Positions 1-6,183 of a DNA stretch of 8,205 nucleotides are shown one piece after another. This DNA comes from Actinomycetes bacterium (GTDB lineage Bacteria; Actinomycetota; Coriobacteriia; WRKU01; WQUG01), in the NCBI GenBank assembly GCA_009785855.1, contig WQUG01000111.1, positions 1-8,205 on the forward strand. Direction: 5' to 3'. Under the pieces are notes generated by a model that searched no databases, was not told the DNA's origin, and worked only from the letters and a program-made list of their open reading frames with translations. Positions within the stretch are counted from its first letter, which is position 1. Every line of letters begins with the position of its first letter. A program made the position numbers and the translations under genes.

Positions 1-74
1 GGGCTTCTCGTGATAACGACAGTCCTGCTGCGCCGGCGGCGGTATTCCTCATAGGTGATCCGAGGGGCTAGCAC
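1..74 (-). CDS. Possible 5' end of a gene running off the left edge
   Basis: This is a weak call. On the minus strand, GTG at 74-72 opens a frame that stays open to the window edge for 24 codons, beginning MLAPRITYEEYRRRRSR. An in-frame TGA lies three codons upstream of the GTG. The Arg-rich stretch followed by TVVIT would suit a short cytoplasmic tail before a membrane segment, but the frame is cut too soon to tell. No convincing Shine-Dalgarno site is visible. A competing start is ATG at 52-50 in another frame (MRNTAAGAAGLSLSREA), also open to the edge. Only one of the two can be real, and possibly neither. No family is recognised. Confidence 0.2.
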   Translation of the reverse strand, partial: MLAPRITYEEYRRRRSRTVVITRS

Positions 75-92
75 CTCTGATCATATCTTCGT

Positions 93-127
93 GAGCTGCC
101 CGCATTCCCTTCCCCCGCGGGCAGCTC
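93..127. terminator. Strong stem-loop downstream of rlmN
   Basis: A perfect 11-bp inverted repeat, GAGCTGCCCGC at 93-103 and its complement at 117-127, encloses a 13-nt loop. It lies 26 bp beyond the rlmN stop codon, where a terminator would be expected. There is no U-run after it on the minus strand, so intrinsic termination is uncertain. An mRNA 3'-end stabiliser or a leader structure for a gene further left is equally possible. Confidence 0.45.
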
Positions 128-152
128 TCTATCTCTGGAGTCCGAGGTGTTG

Positions 153-1274
153 TCAGTCGCGGGTCTGGCCGGCCAGCTGGCCGCAGGCGGCGGCGATGTC
201 GGCGCCGCGACTCCGACGCACGGTCGTCTCGATCCCCGCCTGGCGCAGGAACTCCGCCGCCTCGCGCAGGGCCGGGGAACTGTGAAAGTGAGACAGGGGG
301 TCAGGGACCGGAGACAGGGGGTCAGGGACCGTGTCGCATTTGCGATCCAAATGCGACACGGTCCCTGACCCCCTGTCTCCGGTCCCTGACCCCACTGTCT
401 GGTTATATGGCAACAGGTTGATGTGGGCGCGCGTGACCCGCGCGAAGTCCGCCAGCGCCTGCAGGTCGGCCGGGCGGTCGTTGATGTTGCGCAACAGGAG
501 GTACTCGAGGCTGATGCGCCGCCCGCTGCGTTCCCGGTAGGCGACAAGCGCCGCCTGCAGCCGGTCCAGCGGCTGGCCCGCCAGCCCCGGCATGAGGCGG
601 TCGCGCAGCTTCTGGGTCGCGGCGTGCAGGCTCAGCGCGAGCCGGAACTGCTCGGGCTCTGCTGCGAAGCGTTCGATGCCCGCGATGATGCCGCTTGTCG
701 AGACCGTCAGGTGGCGCGCGCCGATGTTGAAACCCTGCGGATCGTTCAGGATGCGGAGCGCGCCCAACGTCGCATCGTAGTTGCTGAAGGGCTCGCCCTG
801 CCCCATGACGACGACGCCCGTGGACGCCCTCCCGAAGTCCTGCGCGACGACGCGGACCTGCTCGGCGATCTCGCCTGCGCCCAGGTCGCGCACCAGCCCC
901 AGCTGGCCGGTGGCGCAGAACACGCAGCCCAGCGCGCAGCCTGCCTGGCTCGAGACGCAGACCGTCAGGCGGCTGTCCGTGCCGGCGTCCGGGATGCCGA
1001 CGGTCTCGACCGCCGTGCCGTCGCTGAAGCGCAGCAGGTACTTGCGGGCGCCGTCGCGCGAGACCAGGCGCTCTGCGACCGCAGCCCGCAGCAGCGGGGC
1101 GACCGTCGCGAGCTGCTCGCGCAGCGTCGCCGGCAGGTCGGTCATCTCGTCATAACTGGACGCGCCGGGGTGCCAGAGCCACTGCATGAGCTGCCCGACG
1201 CGCCAGCTGGGCTCGTCGAGCGCGCCCATGAGCATCTCGAGTTTCGCCCGATCGTATGAGAGCAGGTCATCCAC
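153..1274 (-). CDS. rlmN: Dual-specificity 23S rRNA/tRNA (adenine-C2) methyltransferase RlmN, with in-frame repeat insertion
   Basis: This is a radical SAM enzyme that methylates C2 of A2503 in 23S rRNA, and in many bacteria A37 of some tRNAs, in the cytoplasm. The 373-residue product shows the family N-terminal domain (WRVGQLMQWLW, 24-34), the CX3CX2C [4Fe-4S] motif at Cys113, Cys117 and Cys120, the upstream conserved Cys106 in CVSSQ, the GQGEP motif near 158-162, and the C-terminal catalytic Cys364 in DIAAACGQLAG. The start is GTG at 1274, which gives the usual spacing to the N-terminal domain; no strong Shine-Dalgarno site precedes it. Residues 293-328 are not family sequence: they are encoded by a 108-bp palindromic repeat inserted between NLLPYN and the FHSSPALREAAEFL helix. 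The frame is preserved, so the enzyme may still work. It is transcribed divergently from livK. Confidence 0.97.
   Translation of the reverse strand: MDDLLSYDRAKLEMLMGALDEPSWRVGQLMQWLWHPGASSYDEMTDLPATLREQLATVAPLLRAAVAERLVSRDGARKYLLRFSDGTAVETVGIPDAGTDSRLTVCVSSQAGCALGCVFCATGQLGLVRDLGAGEIAEQVRVVAQDFGRASTGVVVMGQGEPFSNYDATLGALRILNDPQGFNIGARHLTVSTSGIIAGIERFAAEPEQFRLALSLHAATQKLRDRLMPGLAGQPLDRLQAALVAYRERSGRRISLEYLLLRNINDRPADLQALADFARVTRAHINLLPYNQTVGSGTGDRGSGTVSHLDRKCDTVPDPLSPVPDPLSHFHSSPALREAAEFLRQAGIETTVRRSRGADIAAACGQLAGQTRD
292..399. repeat. Long palindromic repeat, copy 1, inside rlmN
   Basis: A left arm at 292-341 (50 nt) and a right arm at 349-399 (51 nt) are reverse complements apart from one single-base indel near the outer end. 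They flank a 7-nt loop GCGATCC at 342-348. Each arm holds two tandem units of about 20 bp built on GGGGGTCAGGGACCGG, then the core GTGTCGCATTT. The total is 108 bp, exactly 36 codons, read through in rlmN as residues 293-328, a stretch rich in Gly, Ser, Asp and Pro. The near-identity of the arms suggests a recent insertion or hairpin-templated correction (inference). A second copy with the same loop in the same orientation lies at 6064-6138. Confidence 0.93.
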
Positions 1275-1297
1275 GCTTTCTATGCTACCGTACCCAA

Positions 1298-1328
1298 GCA
1301 GAAAACGACGCAGAAAACGACGCAGAAC
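1298..1328. repeat. 12-bp tandem repeat between rlmN and livK
   Basis: GCAGAAAACGAC occurs at 1298-1309 and again, identically, at 1310-1321. A third partial copy follows at 1322-1328 (GCAGAAC). It lies in the 124-bp divergent intergenic region, about 30-60 bp upstream of the livK -10 element and just upstream of rlmN. The 12-bp period is not exactly one helical turn but would place sites on roughly the same face. It could be an activator or repressor array, or simply slippage; nothing else in the sequence decides. Confidence 0.6.
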
Positions 1329-1359
1329 ATAGCGATGCGACAGTAAGTTGTAGTACCCT

Positions 1360-1368
1360 TGTTATACT
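1360..1368 (+). promoter_or_regulatory. Extended -10 promoter for the liv operon
   Basis: TGTTATACT matches the extended -10 form TGn-TATAmT, with hexamer TATACT at 1363-1368. No good -35 box is found at 16-18 bp; TTGTAG at 1348-1353 is only 9 bp away. An extended -10 can work without one. Transcription would start near 1375, giving a leader of about 24 nt before the livK ATG. Confidence 0.65.
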
Positions 1369-1381
1369 ATCCATTCATGTG

Positions 1382-1388
1382 AAAGGAG
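1382..1388 (+). promoter_or_regulatory. livK ribosome binding site
   Basis: AAAGGAG lies 10 nt before the ATG at 1399. It is the strongest Shine-Dalgarno match in the window, and it fixes the livK start. A high translation rate suits a binding protein needed in excess over its membrane partners. Confidence 0.8.
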
Positions 1389-1398
1389 CAGAGAAGAT

Positions 1399-2586
1399 AT
1401 GTGTAAGAAACTCGGAGTGGTGGCGCTGGCCCTGGTGCTGGTCCTGTCGCTCGCGCTGACCGGTTGTTCTGCCAAGAAGAACAACGCGGGCTCAGGCGGC
1501 TCGACCGGCGGTACCATCAAGATCGGCGCCAACTATGAGCTGAGCGGCGCGGTCGCGACCTATGGTAACGACTCGCTCAACGGGCTCAAGATGGCCGTCA
1601 AGGAGATCAACGATAACGGCGGCGTCCTGGGCAAGAAGCTCGAGATCGTCTCGAAGGACAACAAGTCGGATCCGGCACAGGCCACCTCGGCGGCAGAGGC
1701 GCTCGCCGCTCAGGGCGTCGCAGTGATGGCCGGTCCCGCGACCTCCGGCAACTTCCGCGCGACGCTTCCGGTGGCGCAGAGCAACAAGATCCCGGCGATA
1801 TCGTCGTCTGCGACCGCAGATGATGACATCACGGTCGACAAGGCCACGGGCAAGACCCGCCAGTTCGTCTTCCGCACCTGCTTCACGGACTCGTTCCAGG
1901 GCAAGATCATGGCCAACTATGCCAGCAACAACCTCAAGGGCAAGAAGGCCGTCATCTATGCCGACAGCTCAAGCGACTACGCCAAGGGTCTGGCTGCCAA
2001 CTTCAAGAAGCAGTTCACGGAAAACGGCGGAACGATCGTGGCCGAGGAAGCCTATGTCGCTGGCGACAAGGACTTCAATGCTGTGCTCACGACCATCAAA
2101 TCCAAGCAGTTCGACGTCATGTTCGTCCCGGGTTACTACCAGGAGGCCGGCTTGATCATCAAGCAGGCCCGTGGTCTTGGGATGAAGCAGCCGATACTGG
2201 GCGCTGACGGCTTCGACTCTCCGGAGCTCGCGAGCATCGCCGGTGCGTCCAACGTCAACGACGTGTATTTCTCGAACCACTATTCCTCGCTCGACAAGAG
2301 CAACGAGGTCCAGGACTTCATCAACGCCTACAAGGCCGCCAACAACGGCAAGGAGCCCAACGCCTTCATCGCTATGGGCTATGACCTGGGCAAGTACATC
2401 GCTGACGCCATCAAGCGCGCGAACTCGACCGATCCGGTCAAGATCGCTGACGCTCTGGCCTCGACGACAAGCTTCACCGGCGCGACCGGTACCTTCAGCG
2501 TCGGTCCTGATCACAACGTGATCAAGTCCGCGGTCGTCATCAAGATGACCAACGGCCAGCAGGTCTCCGCAGAGCGGATCAAGTAA
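1399..2586 (+). CDS. livK: Branched-chain amino acid ABC transporter substrate-binding lipoprotein (LivK/LivJ type)
   Basis: This is the extracytoplasmic receptor that captures leucine, isoleucine, valine or a related small ligand and delivers it to LivHM. The 395-residue protein begins with a lipoprotein signal: basic MCKK, a hydrophobic segment to about residue 20, and lipobox LTGC with Cys23 as the lipidation site. A Gly/Ser-rich linker (about 31-38) leads into the periplasmic-binding fold of the LIV family: YELSG at 46-50, AGPATSGN at 111-118, SSSATADD at 135-142, FRTCFTDSFQG at 158-168 and GADGFDSPEL near 268-277. These are the places where the family usually contacts the ligand. The exact ligand cannot be read from sequence, and receptors of this class also carry urea, amides or aromatic acids. 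It is the first gene of the operon and has its own strong RBS; a stem-loop follows its stop codon. Confidence 0.95.
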   Translation: MCKKLGVVALALVLVLSLALTGCSAKKNNAGSGGSTGGTIKIGANYELSGAVATYGNDSLNGLKMAVKEINDNGGVLGKKLEIVSKDNKSDPAQATSAAEALAAQGVAVMAGPATSGNFRATLPVAQSNKIPAISSSATADDDITVDKATGKTRQFVFRTCFTDSFQGKIMANYASNNLKGKKAVIYADSSSDYAKGLAANFKKQFTENGGTIVAEEAYVAGDKDFNAVLTTIKSKQFDVMFVPGYYQEAGLIIKQARGLGMKQPILGADGFDSPELASIAGASNVNDVYFSNHYSSLDKSNEVQDFINAYKAANNGKEPNAFIAMGYDLGKYIADAIKRANSTDPVKIADALASTTSFTGATGTFSVGPDHNVIKSAVVIKMTNGQQVSAERIK

Positions 2587-2641
2587 CGTTCAACGTCCGG
2601 GGAGGGCGTCCATCCTTGCACGCCCTCCCTTCGTTGAGCGT
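2586..2641 (+). terminator. Intercistronic stem-loop livK-livH (attenuating or mRNA-stabilising)
   Basis: The inner stem pairs GGGAGGGCGT at 2600-2609 with ACGCCCTCCC at 2620-2629 (10 bp, perfect, 10-nt loop). An outer stem pairs ACGTTCAACG at 2586-2595 with CGTTGAGCGT at 2632-2641 (10 bp counting one G-U). The structure begins on the last base of the livK stop codon and ends 8 nt before the livH ATG. Only two T residues follow the inner stem, so full termination is unlikely. Partial read-through or 3'-end protection would give more receptor than permease, a known arrangement in binding-protein operons. Confidence 0.65.
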
Positions 2642-2649
2642 CCCCTCGC

Positions 2650-3531
2650 ATGGAGCGGTTCCTGCAACAGATAGTCAACGGAGTCTCCCTGGGGAGCATC
2701 TATGCGTTGATCGCCTTAGGCTACACGATGGTCTACGGCATCATCAAGCTCATCAACTTCGCCCACGGCGACGTCCTGATGATCGGCGCCTTCGTGAGCT
2801 TCGCGGTGACGACCTTCACGAGGCTGGGATTCATCCCGGCGCTGCTGATCTCGATGGTCACCTGCATGTGTCTGGGTGTGATCATCGAGCGCGTGGCCTA
2901 CAAACCCCTGCGCAACTCGTCGCGTATCGCCGTGCTCATCACGGCCATCGGCGTCTCGCTTCTGCTTGAATACACGCTGATGTATTTCGTCGGGGCGCAG
3001 ACGAGGTCGTTCAGACAAGGGGTGCTGCCCGCGACGATCTACAACATCGGCGGCGTGCGTATCTCTGTGCAGCAGATCATCATCATCCTGCTCTCGCTTG
3101 TGCTCATGATGCTGCTGCAGTTCATCGTGCGCAAGACCAAGCAGGGCAAGGCCATGCGCGCCGTGTCCTTCGATAAGGAGGCCGCCCAGCTCATGGGCAT
3201 CAACGTCGACCGGACGATCTCGTTCACCTTCCTGCTGGGCTCTGCTCTGGCGGGAGCCGCAGGCGTGATGGTCGGCATCTACTACAACTCGATCGATCCG
3301 CTCATGGGCATGATGCCGGGGCTCAAGGCCTTTGTGGCCGCGGTCTTCGGCGGCATCGGCAACATCCCGGGCGCGATGGTCGGCGGACTTTCGATCGGCG
3401 TGATCGAGACCCTGGTCGCCGGCTATGGCGCGTCGCTGTATCGTGACGCGGCCGTCTTCGCGATCCTGATCCTCGTCCTGATCCTGAAGCCCTCGGGCCT
3501 CATGGGCAAGGGCGGCGGGAGCAAGGTGTAG
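2650..3531 (+). CDS. livH: Branched-chain amino acid ABC transporter permease LivH
   Basis: This inner-membrane permease forms the translocation pore with LivM. The 293-residue protein is mostly hydrophobic, with about eight predicted membrane segments by eye. The N-terminus, from FLQQIVNGVSLGSIYALIAL through GYTMVYGIIKLINFAHGD (4-41), is the diagnostic LivH opening and supports the ATG at 2650. The cytoplasmic EAA-type loop that docks the ATPases is seen at KEAAQLMGINVDRT (176-189), and the C-terminus has the usual LKPSGLMG ending. No Shine-Dalgarno site is visible before the ATG, and the livK-livH stem-loop ends 8 nt upstream, so translation may depend on ribosomes or structure coming from livK (inference). 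livM begins 2 bp after the stop codon. Confidence 0.95.
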   Translation: MERFLQQIVNGVSLGSIYALIALGYTMVYGIIKLINFAHGDVLMIGAFVSFAVTTFTRLGFIPALLISMVTCMCLGVIIERVAYKPLRNSSRIAVLITAIGVSLLLEYTLMYFVGAQTRSFRQGVLPATIYNIGGVRISVQQIIIILLSLVLMMLLQFIVRKTKQGKAMRAVSFDKEAAQLMGINVDRTISFTFLLGSALAGAAGVMVGIYYNSIDPLMGMMPGLKAFVAAVFGGIGNIPGAMVGGLSIGVIETLVAGYGASLYRDAAVFAILILVLILKPSGLMGKGGGSKV

Positions 3532-3533
3532 CC

Positions 3534-4562
3534 ATGGCCAGCGAGCGCAAGAGCATATTCAGTCGCGGCGTGGGCGTCCTCACCGTCAAGAACGGGATCA
3601 TCCTGGTGCTGCTGCTTGCGGCCTTTGGCATCGTGCAGATCTTGCGCTGGCTGGGCTGGATCTATGGCCCGATCGACGATGCCCTGGCCTGGATCTGCAT
3701 CTACGTCGTGCTCGCGGTCAGCCTCAACCTGATCACGGGCTTTACCGGGCAGTTCTCGCTGGGACACGCGGGTTTCATGGCCATCGGAGCCTACACGGCA
3801 GCGATCATCGTCGGTCGCTACCAGACCTTCCCGAGCGTTCTTGTCGGACTGGCCGCCGGCGGGATCCTCGCGATGATCGTCGGCATCCTGATCGGGGTCC
3901 CGACCCTGCGCCTCAAGGGCGACTATCTGGCGATCGCCACGCTGGGCATGGCCGAGATCATCCGGGTCATCGCCATGAACCTCACCATCACCGGCGGGGC
4001 CTCGGGGCTGTTCAGCAATGGGCACATGGTCACCTGGCCGATGCTCTTCCTGGTCATGGTGATCACGGTCGTGGTGATCAGCAACTTCATCAGATCCGCC
4101 CGGGGGAGGGCGTGCATCGCGATCCGCGAGGATGAGATCGCGGCCGAGTCCATGGGCATCAACTCGACCAAGTACAAGGTCATGGCCTTTGCGATCGGGG
4201 CCTTCTTCGGCGGCGTCGGCGGCGCGCTCTACTCGTCGTACTTCTACGTCACCAAGCCGGTCACCTTCAGCTTCATGATGTCGGTCAACATCCTCGTGAT
4301 CGTCGTCTTCGGGGGGCTGGGGTCGATCTCCGGCTCGGTGATCTCGGCGGTCGTGATCTCCGCGATCACGCAGTATCTGATCTCGGCCAACGCGCTGAAC
4401 GTCTTCGGGCTGTTCTCGATCGAGTTCTCGCGCGTCAACCAGATCATCTACGCCCTGCTGCTGGTCGCCATCATGCTCTTCCGCCCGAAGGGTCTGATGG
4501 GGACGATGGAGATCGGCGATCTCTTCAAACGCATCGGGCGCAGGAAAGAGCGGGTCCAGTGA
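3534..4562 (+). CDS. livM: Branched-chain amino acid ABC transporter permease LivM
   Basis: This is the second permease of the importer, partner of LivH. It has 342 residues: an N-terminal cytoplasmic tail of about 20 residues, then multiple hydrophobic segments. The family signature NLITGFTGQFSLGHAGFMAI lies at 65-84, followed by PTLRLKGDYLAIATLGMAEI (123-142). The ATPase-coupling loop is at REDEIAAESMGIN (198-210), and the C-terminus carries the typical LFRPKGLMG (315-323) with a basic tail. ATG at 3534 sits 2 bp after the livH stop codon, and the stop codon overlaps the livG start, so the four membrane and ATPase genes read as one message. Confidence 0.95.
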   Translation: MASERKSIFSRGVGVLTVKNGIILVLLLAAFGIVQILRWLGWIYGPIDDALAWICIYVVLAVSLNLITGFTGQFSLGHAGFMAIGAYTAAIIVGRYQTFPSVLVGLAAGGILAMIVGILIGVPTLRLKGDYLAIATLGMAEIIRVIAMNLTITGGASGLFSNGHMVTWPMLFLVMVITVVVISNFIRSARGRACIAIREDEIAAESMGINSTKYKVMAFAIGAFFGGVGGALYSSYFYVTKPVTFSFMMSVNILVIVVFGGLGSISGSVISAVVISAITQYLISANALNVFGLFSIEFSRVNQIIYALLLVAIMLFRPKGLMGTMEIGDLFKRIGRRKERVQ

Positions 4563-5356
4563 TGGCAGAGACCTTGCTCACTCTTGAGAACGCGACGATC
4601 GTCTTTGGCGGGTTGACGGCGGTCTTCCGGGTCAACATGCACGTCGATCCCGGCGAGCTGGTCGGGCTCATCGGGCCCAACGGCGCCGGCAAGACGACCA
4701 TCTTCAACCTCATCACCGGGGTCTACAAGCTCACCGAGGGCTCGATCGAACTGCACGACGCAGAAAAGGACCGCACGATCAGCCTGGTCGGGCGCAAGCC
4801 CTATGCGGTCACCAGACTCGGCATCGCGCGCACGTTCCAGAACATCCGGCTCTTCAAGGAGATGACGGTGCTCGACAACGTGCGTATCGCCCTGAACGGC
4901 GAGGTGCGCTCGACCTTGCTGGCGTCGCTGACCCACCTGGGGCGCTATCACCGCGAGGAGCGTCGTCTGGTGGAGGAGGCCCAGCGCCTGCTCGACGTCT
5001 TCGACCTGGGCGCCAAGAAGGACGAGCTGGCGCGCAACCTGCCCTACGGCGAGCAGCGTCGCCTTGAGATCGCGCGCGCCATGGCCACGCGCCCCAAGCT
5101 GCTGCTGCTCGACGAGCCGGCGGCGGGCATGAACCCCATCGAGACCTCCGCGCTGGCCGACACCATCGCGCGCATCCGACGCGACTTCGATCTGACGGTC
5201 CTGCTCATCGAGCATGACATGTCGCTTGTCATGAAGATCTGCGAGCGCATCTATGTGCTCGACCACGGGGCGCTGATCGCCGAGGGCACGCCGGCCGAGG
5301 TCCAGAGCAACGAGCGCGTCATCGAGGCCTATCTGGGAGACGACGATGATATTTGA
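4562..5356 (+). CDS. livG: Branched-chain amino acid ABC transporter ATP-binding protein LivG
   Basis: This is one of the two ATPases that power the LIV importer on the cytoplasmic face. The 264-residue chain has Walker A GPNGAGKTT (38-46), Q-loop Gln93 in ARTFQNIRLF, the LivG form of the signature motif LPYGEQRR (160-167, in place of LSGGQ), Walker B with DEP (LLLLDEP, 180-186), and His218 in LLIEHDMSLVM. The C-terminal extension EGTPAEVQSN...IEAYLG is the LivG/LptB-type tail. The ATG at 4562 overlaps the livM stop codon by one base (TGATG). GTG at 4559, one codon earlier with a 4-bp overlap and a shorter distance to the upstream purine-rich stretch, is the alternative start. It ends in a short acidic tail, DDDD. 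Confidence 0.95.
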   Translation: MAETLLTLENATIVFGGLTAVFRVNMHVDPGELVGLIGPNGAGKTTIFNLITGVYKLTEGSIELHDAEKDRTISLVGRKPYAVTRLGIARTFQNIRLFKEMTVLDNVRIALNGEVRSTLLASLTHLGRYHREERRLVEEAQRLLDVFDLGAKKDELARNLPYGEQRRLEIARAMATRPKLLLLDEPAAGMNPIETSALADTIARIRRDFDLTVLLIEHDMSLVMKICERIYVLDHGALIAEGTPAEVQSNERVIEAYLGDDDDI

Positions 5357-6053
5357 GTTACAGGACCTGGTCGTCAACTACGGCGTCATCCGCGCGCTCA
5401 AGGGCATCAGTCTGCAGATCGACGAGGGCGAGATCGTCACGCTCATCGGGGCCAACGGCGCCGGTAAGTCCACGACCCTGCGCACGATCTCGGGCCTCAT
5501 CAAGCCCAAGTCCGGCAAGATCGTCTTCGACGGCGCCGACATCACACACCAGAACGCCGCCAAGCGCGTCGCCGCCGGCATCTCGCAGGCGCCGGAAGGG
5601 CGTCGTGTCTTCGCCGAGCTGACCGTGACCGAGAACCTCGAGATGGGCGCCTTCCTGCGCAAGAACAAGGCAGAGGTCCGCGCCGACATGGAGGAGGTAT
5701 TCGGCCGCTTCCCGATACTCGCCGAACGCAGGAAGCAGCCGGCAGGGACCTTGTCCGGCGGCGAGCAGCAGATGCTTGCGATCGGGCGCGCGCTTATGGC
5801 CAAACCCCGCATGATGCTGCTCGACGAGCCGTCGCTGGGACTCGCGCCCATCGTGGTCAAGGAGATCTTCGCGATCATCCGCGAGATCAACGCGGCAGGT
5901 ACGACGATCTTCCTGGTCGAGCAGAACGCGCGCATGGCGCTCAAGATCGCGAACCGTGGCTATGTGCTCGAAACGGGCACGATCACGCTCACCGGCACCG
6001 GCGACGAGCTGGCTGCTGCCGACGAGGTCCAGCGCTCGTATCTGGGCCACTGA
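5346..6053 (+). CDS. livF: Branched-chain amino acid ABC transporter ATP-binding protein LivF
   Basis: This is the second ATPase of the LIV importer, pairing with LivG beneath LivHM. The 235-residue length is typical. It has Walker A GANGAGKST (35-43), the LivF hallmark QAPEGRRVF with Q-loop Gln81, signature LSGGEQQ (136-142), Walker B MMLLDEP (156-162) and VEQN at 191-194, where LivF proteins have Gln in place of the switch His. The ATG at 5346 overlaps the last 11 bases of livG. A Shine-Dalgarno site, GGGAGA at 5335-5340, lies 5 nt upstream inside livG and supports this start and translational coupling. It is the last gene of the liv operon; a palindromic repeat begins 10 bp after its stop codon. 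Confidence 0.96.
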   Translation: MIFELQDLVVNYGVIRALKGISLQIDEGEIVTLIGANGAGKSTTLRTISGLIKPKSGKIVFDGADITHQNAAKRVAAGISQAPEGRRVFAELTVTENLEMGAFLRKNKAEVRADMEEVFGRFPILAERRKQPAGTLSGGEQQMLAIGRALMAKPRMMLLDEPSLGLAPIVVKEIFAIIREINAAGTTIFLVEQNARMALKIANRGYVLETGTITLTGTGDELAAADEVQRSYLGH

Positions 6054-6063
6054 GGCGGGACCA

Positions 6064-6138
6064 GGGGCGACAGGGGGTCAGGGACCGTGGCGCATTTGCG
6101 ATCCAAATGCGACACGGTCCCTGACCCCCTGTCGCCCC
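6064..6138. repeat. Long palindromic repeat, copy 2, downstream of livF
   Basis: Two 34-nt arms (6064-6097 and 6105-6138) match as reverse complements except for one position (GTGGCG against GTGTCG). They flank the same 7-nt loop GCGATCC found in the rlmN copy, in the same orientation on the plus strand. Each arm has one GGGGGTCAGGGACCG unit rather than two, followed outward by CGACAGGG and GGGG. It starts 10 bp after the livF stop codon, and its hairpin could act as a transcript end or insulator between the liv operon and the next promoter. It lacks a U-run, so it is not a classical intrinsic terminator. Confidence 0.92.
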
Positions 6139-6162
6139 CGGTGCCTGTCCCCCCGGTTCCGG
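6138..6162 (-). repeat. Repeat-family units flanking copy 2
   Basis: Read on the minus strand, this stretch gives the unit GGGGGACAGGCACCGG, a variant of the unit in the palindrome arms. It matches the right end of the window: 6138-6157 is the exact reverse complement of 8172-8191 (20 bp), and 6145-6162 is the exact reverse complement of 8188-8205 (18 bp). It ends about 20 bp before the promoter of the next gene. Confidence 0.8.
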
Positions 6163-6183
6163 GCGACCTGTCCCGGTCCAGCA

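Noticed and set aside
52..60. GGATCACCT on the minus strand, matching the 3' end of 16S rRNA
   Set aside because: A nine-base match without any surrounding rRNA sequence is chance.
62..77. 16-bp near-palindrome centred on GCTAGC
   Set aside because: It is short, has one mismatched pair, and no second copy or nearby gene supports an operator role.
423..1259. Long open frame on the plus strand opposite rlmN (278 codons)
   Set aside because: It is antisense to a clear RlmN, has an Arg/Ala/Asp-rich composition typical of GC-rich shadow frames, and shows no family motif.
153..1274. rlmN as a pseudogene broken by the repeat
   Set aside because: The insertion length is a multiple of three, no stop codon or frameshift appears, and all catalytic cysteines including the C-terminal Cys364 are retained.
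1348..1353. TTGTAG as a -35 box for livK
   Set aside because: It is only 9 bp from the -10 hexamer, far short of the usual 16-18 bp.
1377..1382. ATG directly followed by TGA in the livK leader, as a minimal regulatory ORF
   Set aside because: It has no ribosome binding site, lies at the expected RNA 5' end, and the arrangement is common by chance.
4448..5377. Long minus-strand open frame (309 codons) opposite livG
   Set aside because: It mirrors the highly conserved LivG coding frame; its residues are those expected from reading GC-rich codons backwards, with no recognisable domain.
292..6138. CRISPR-like repeats
   Set aside because: The repeats are inverted, far apart and of varying length, with no regular spacers and no cas genes.
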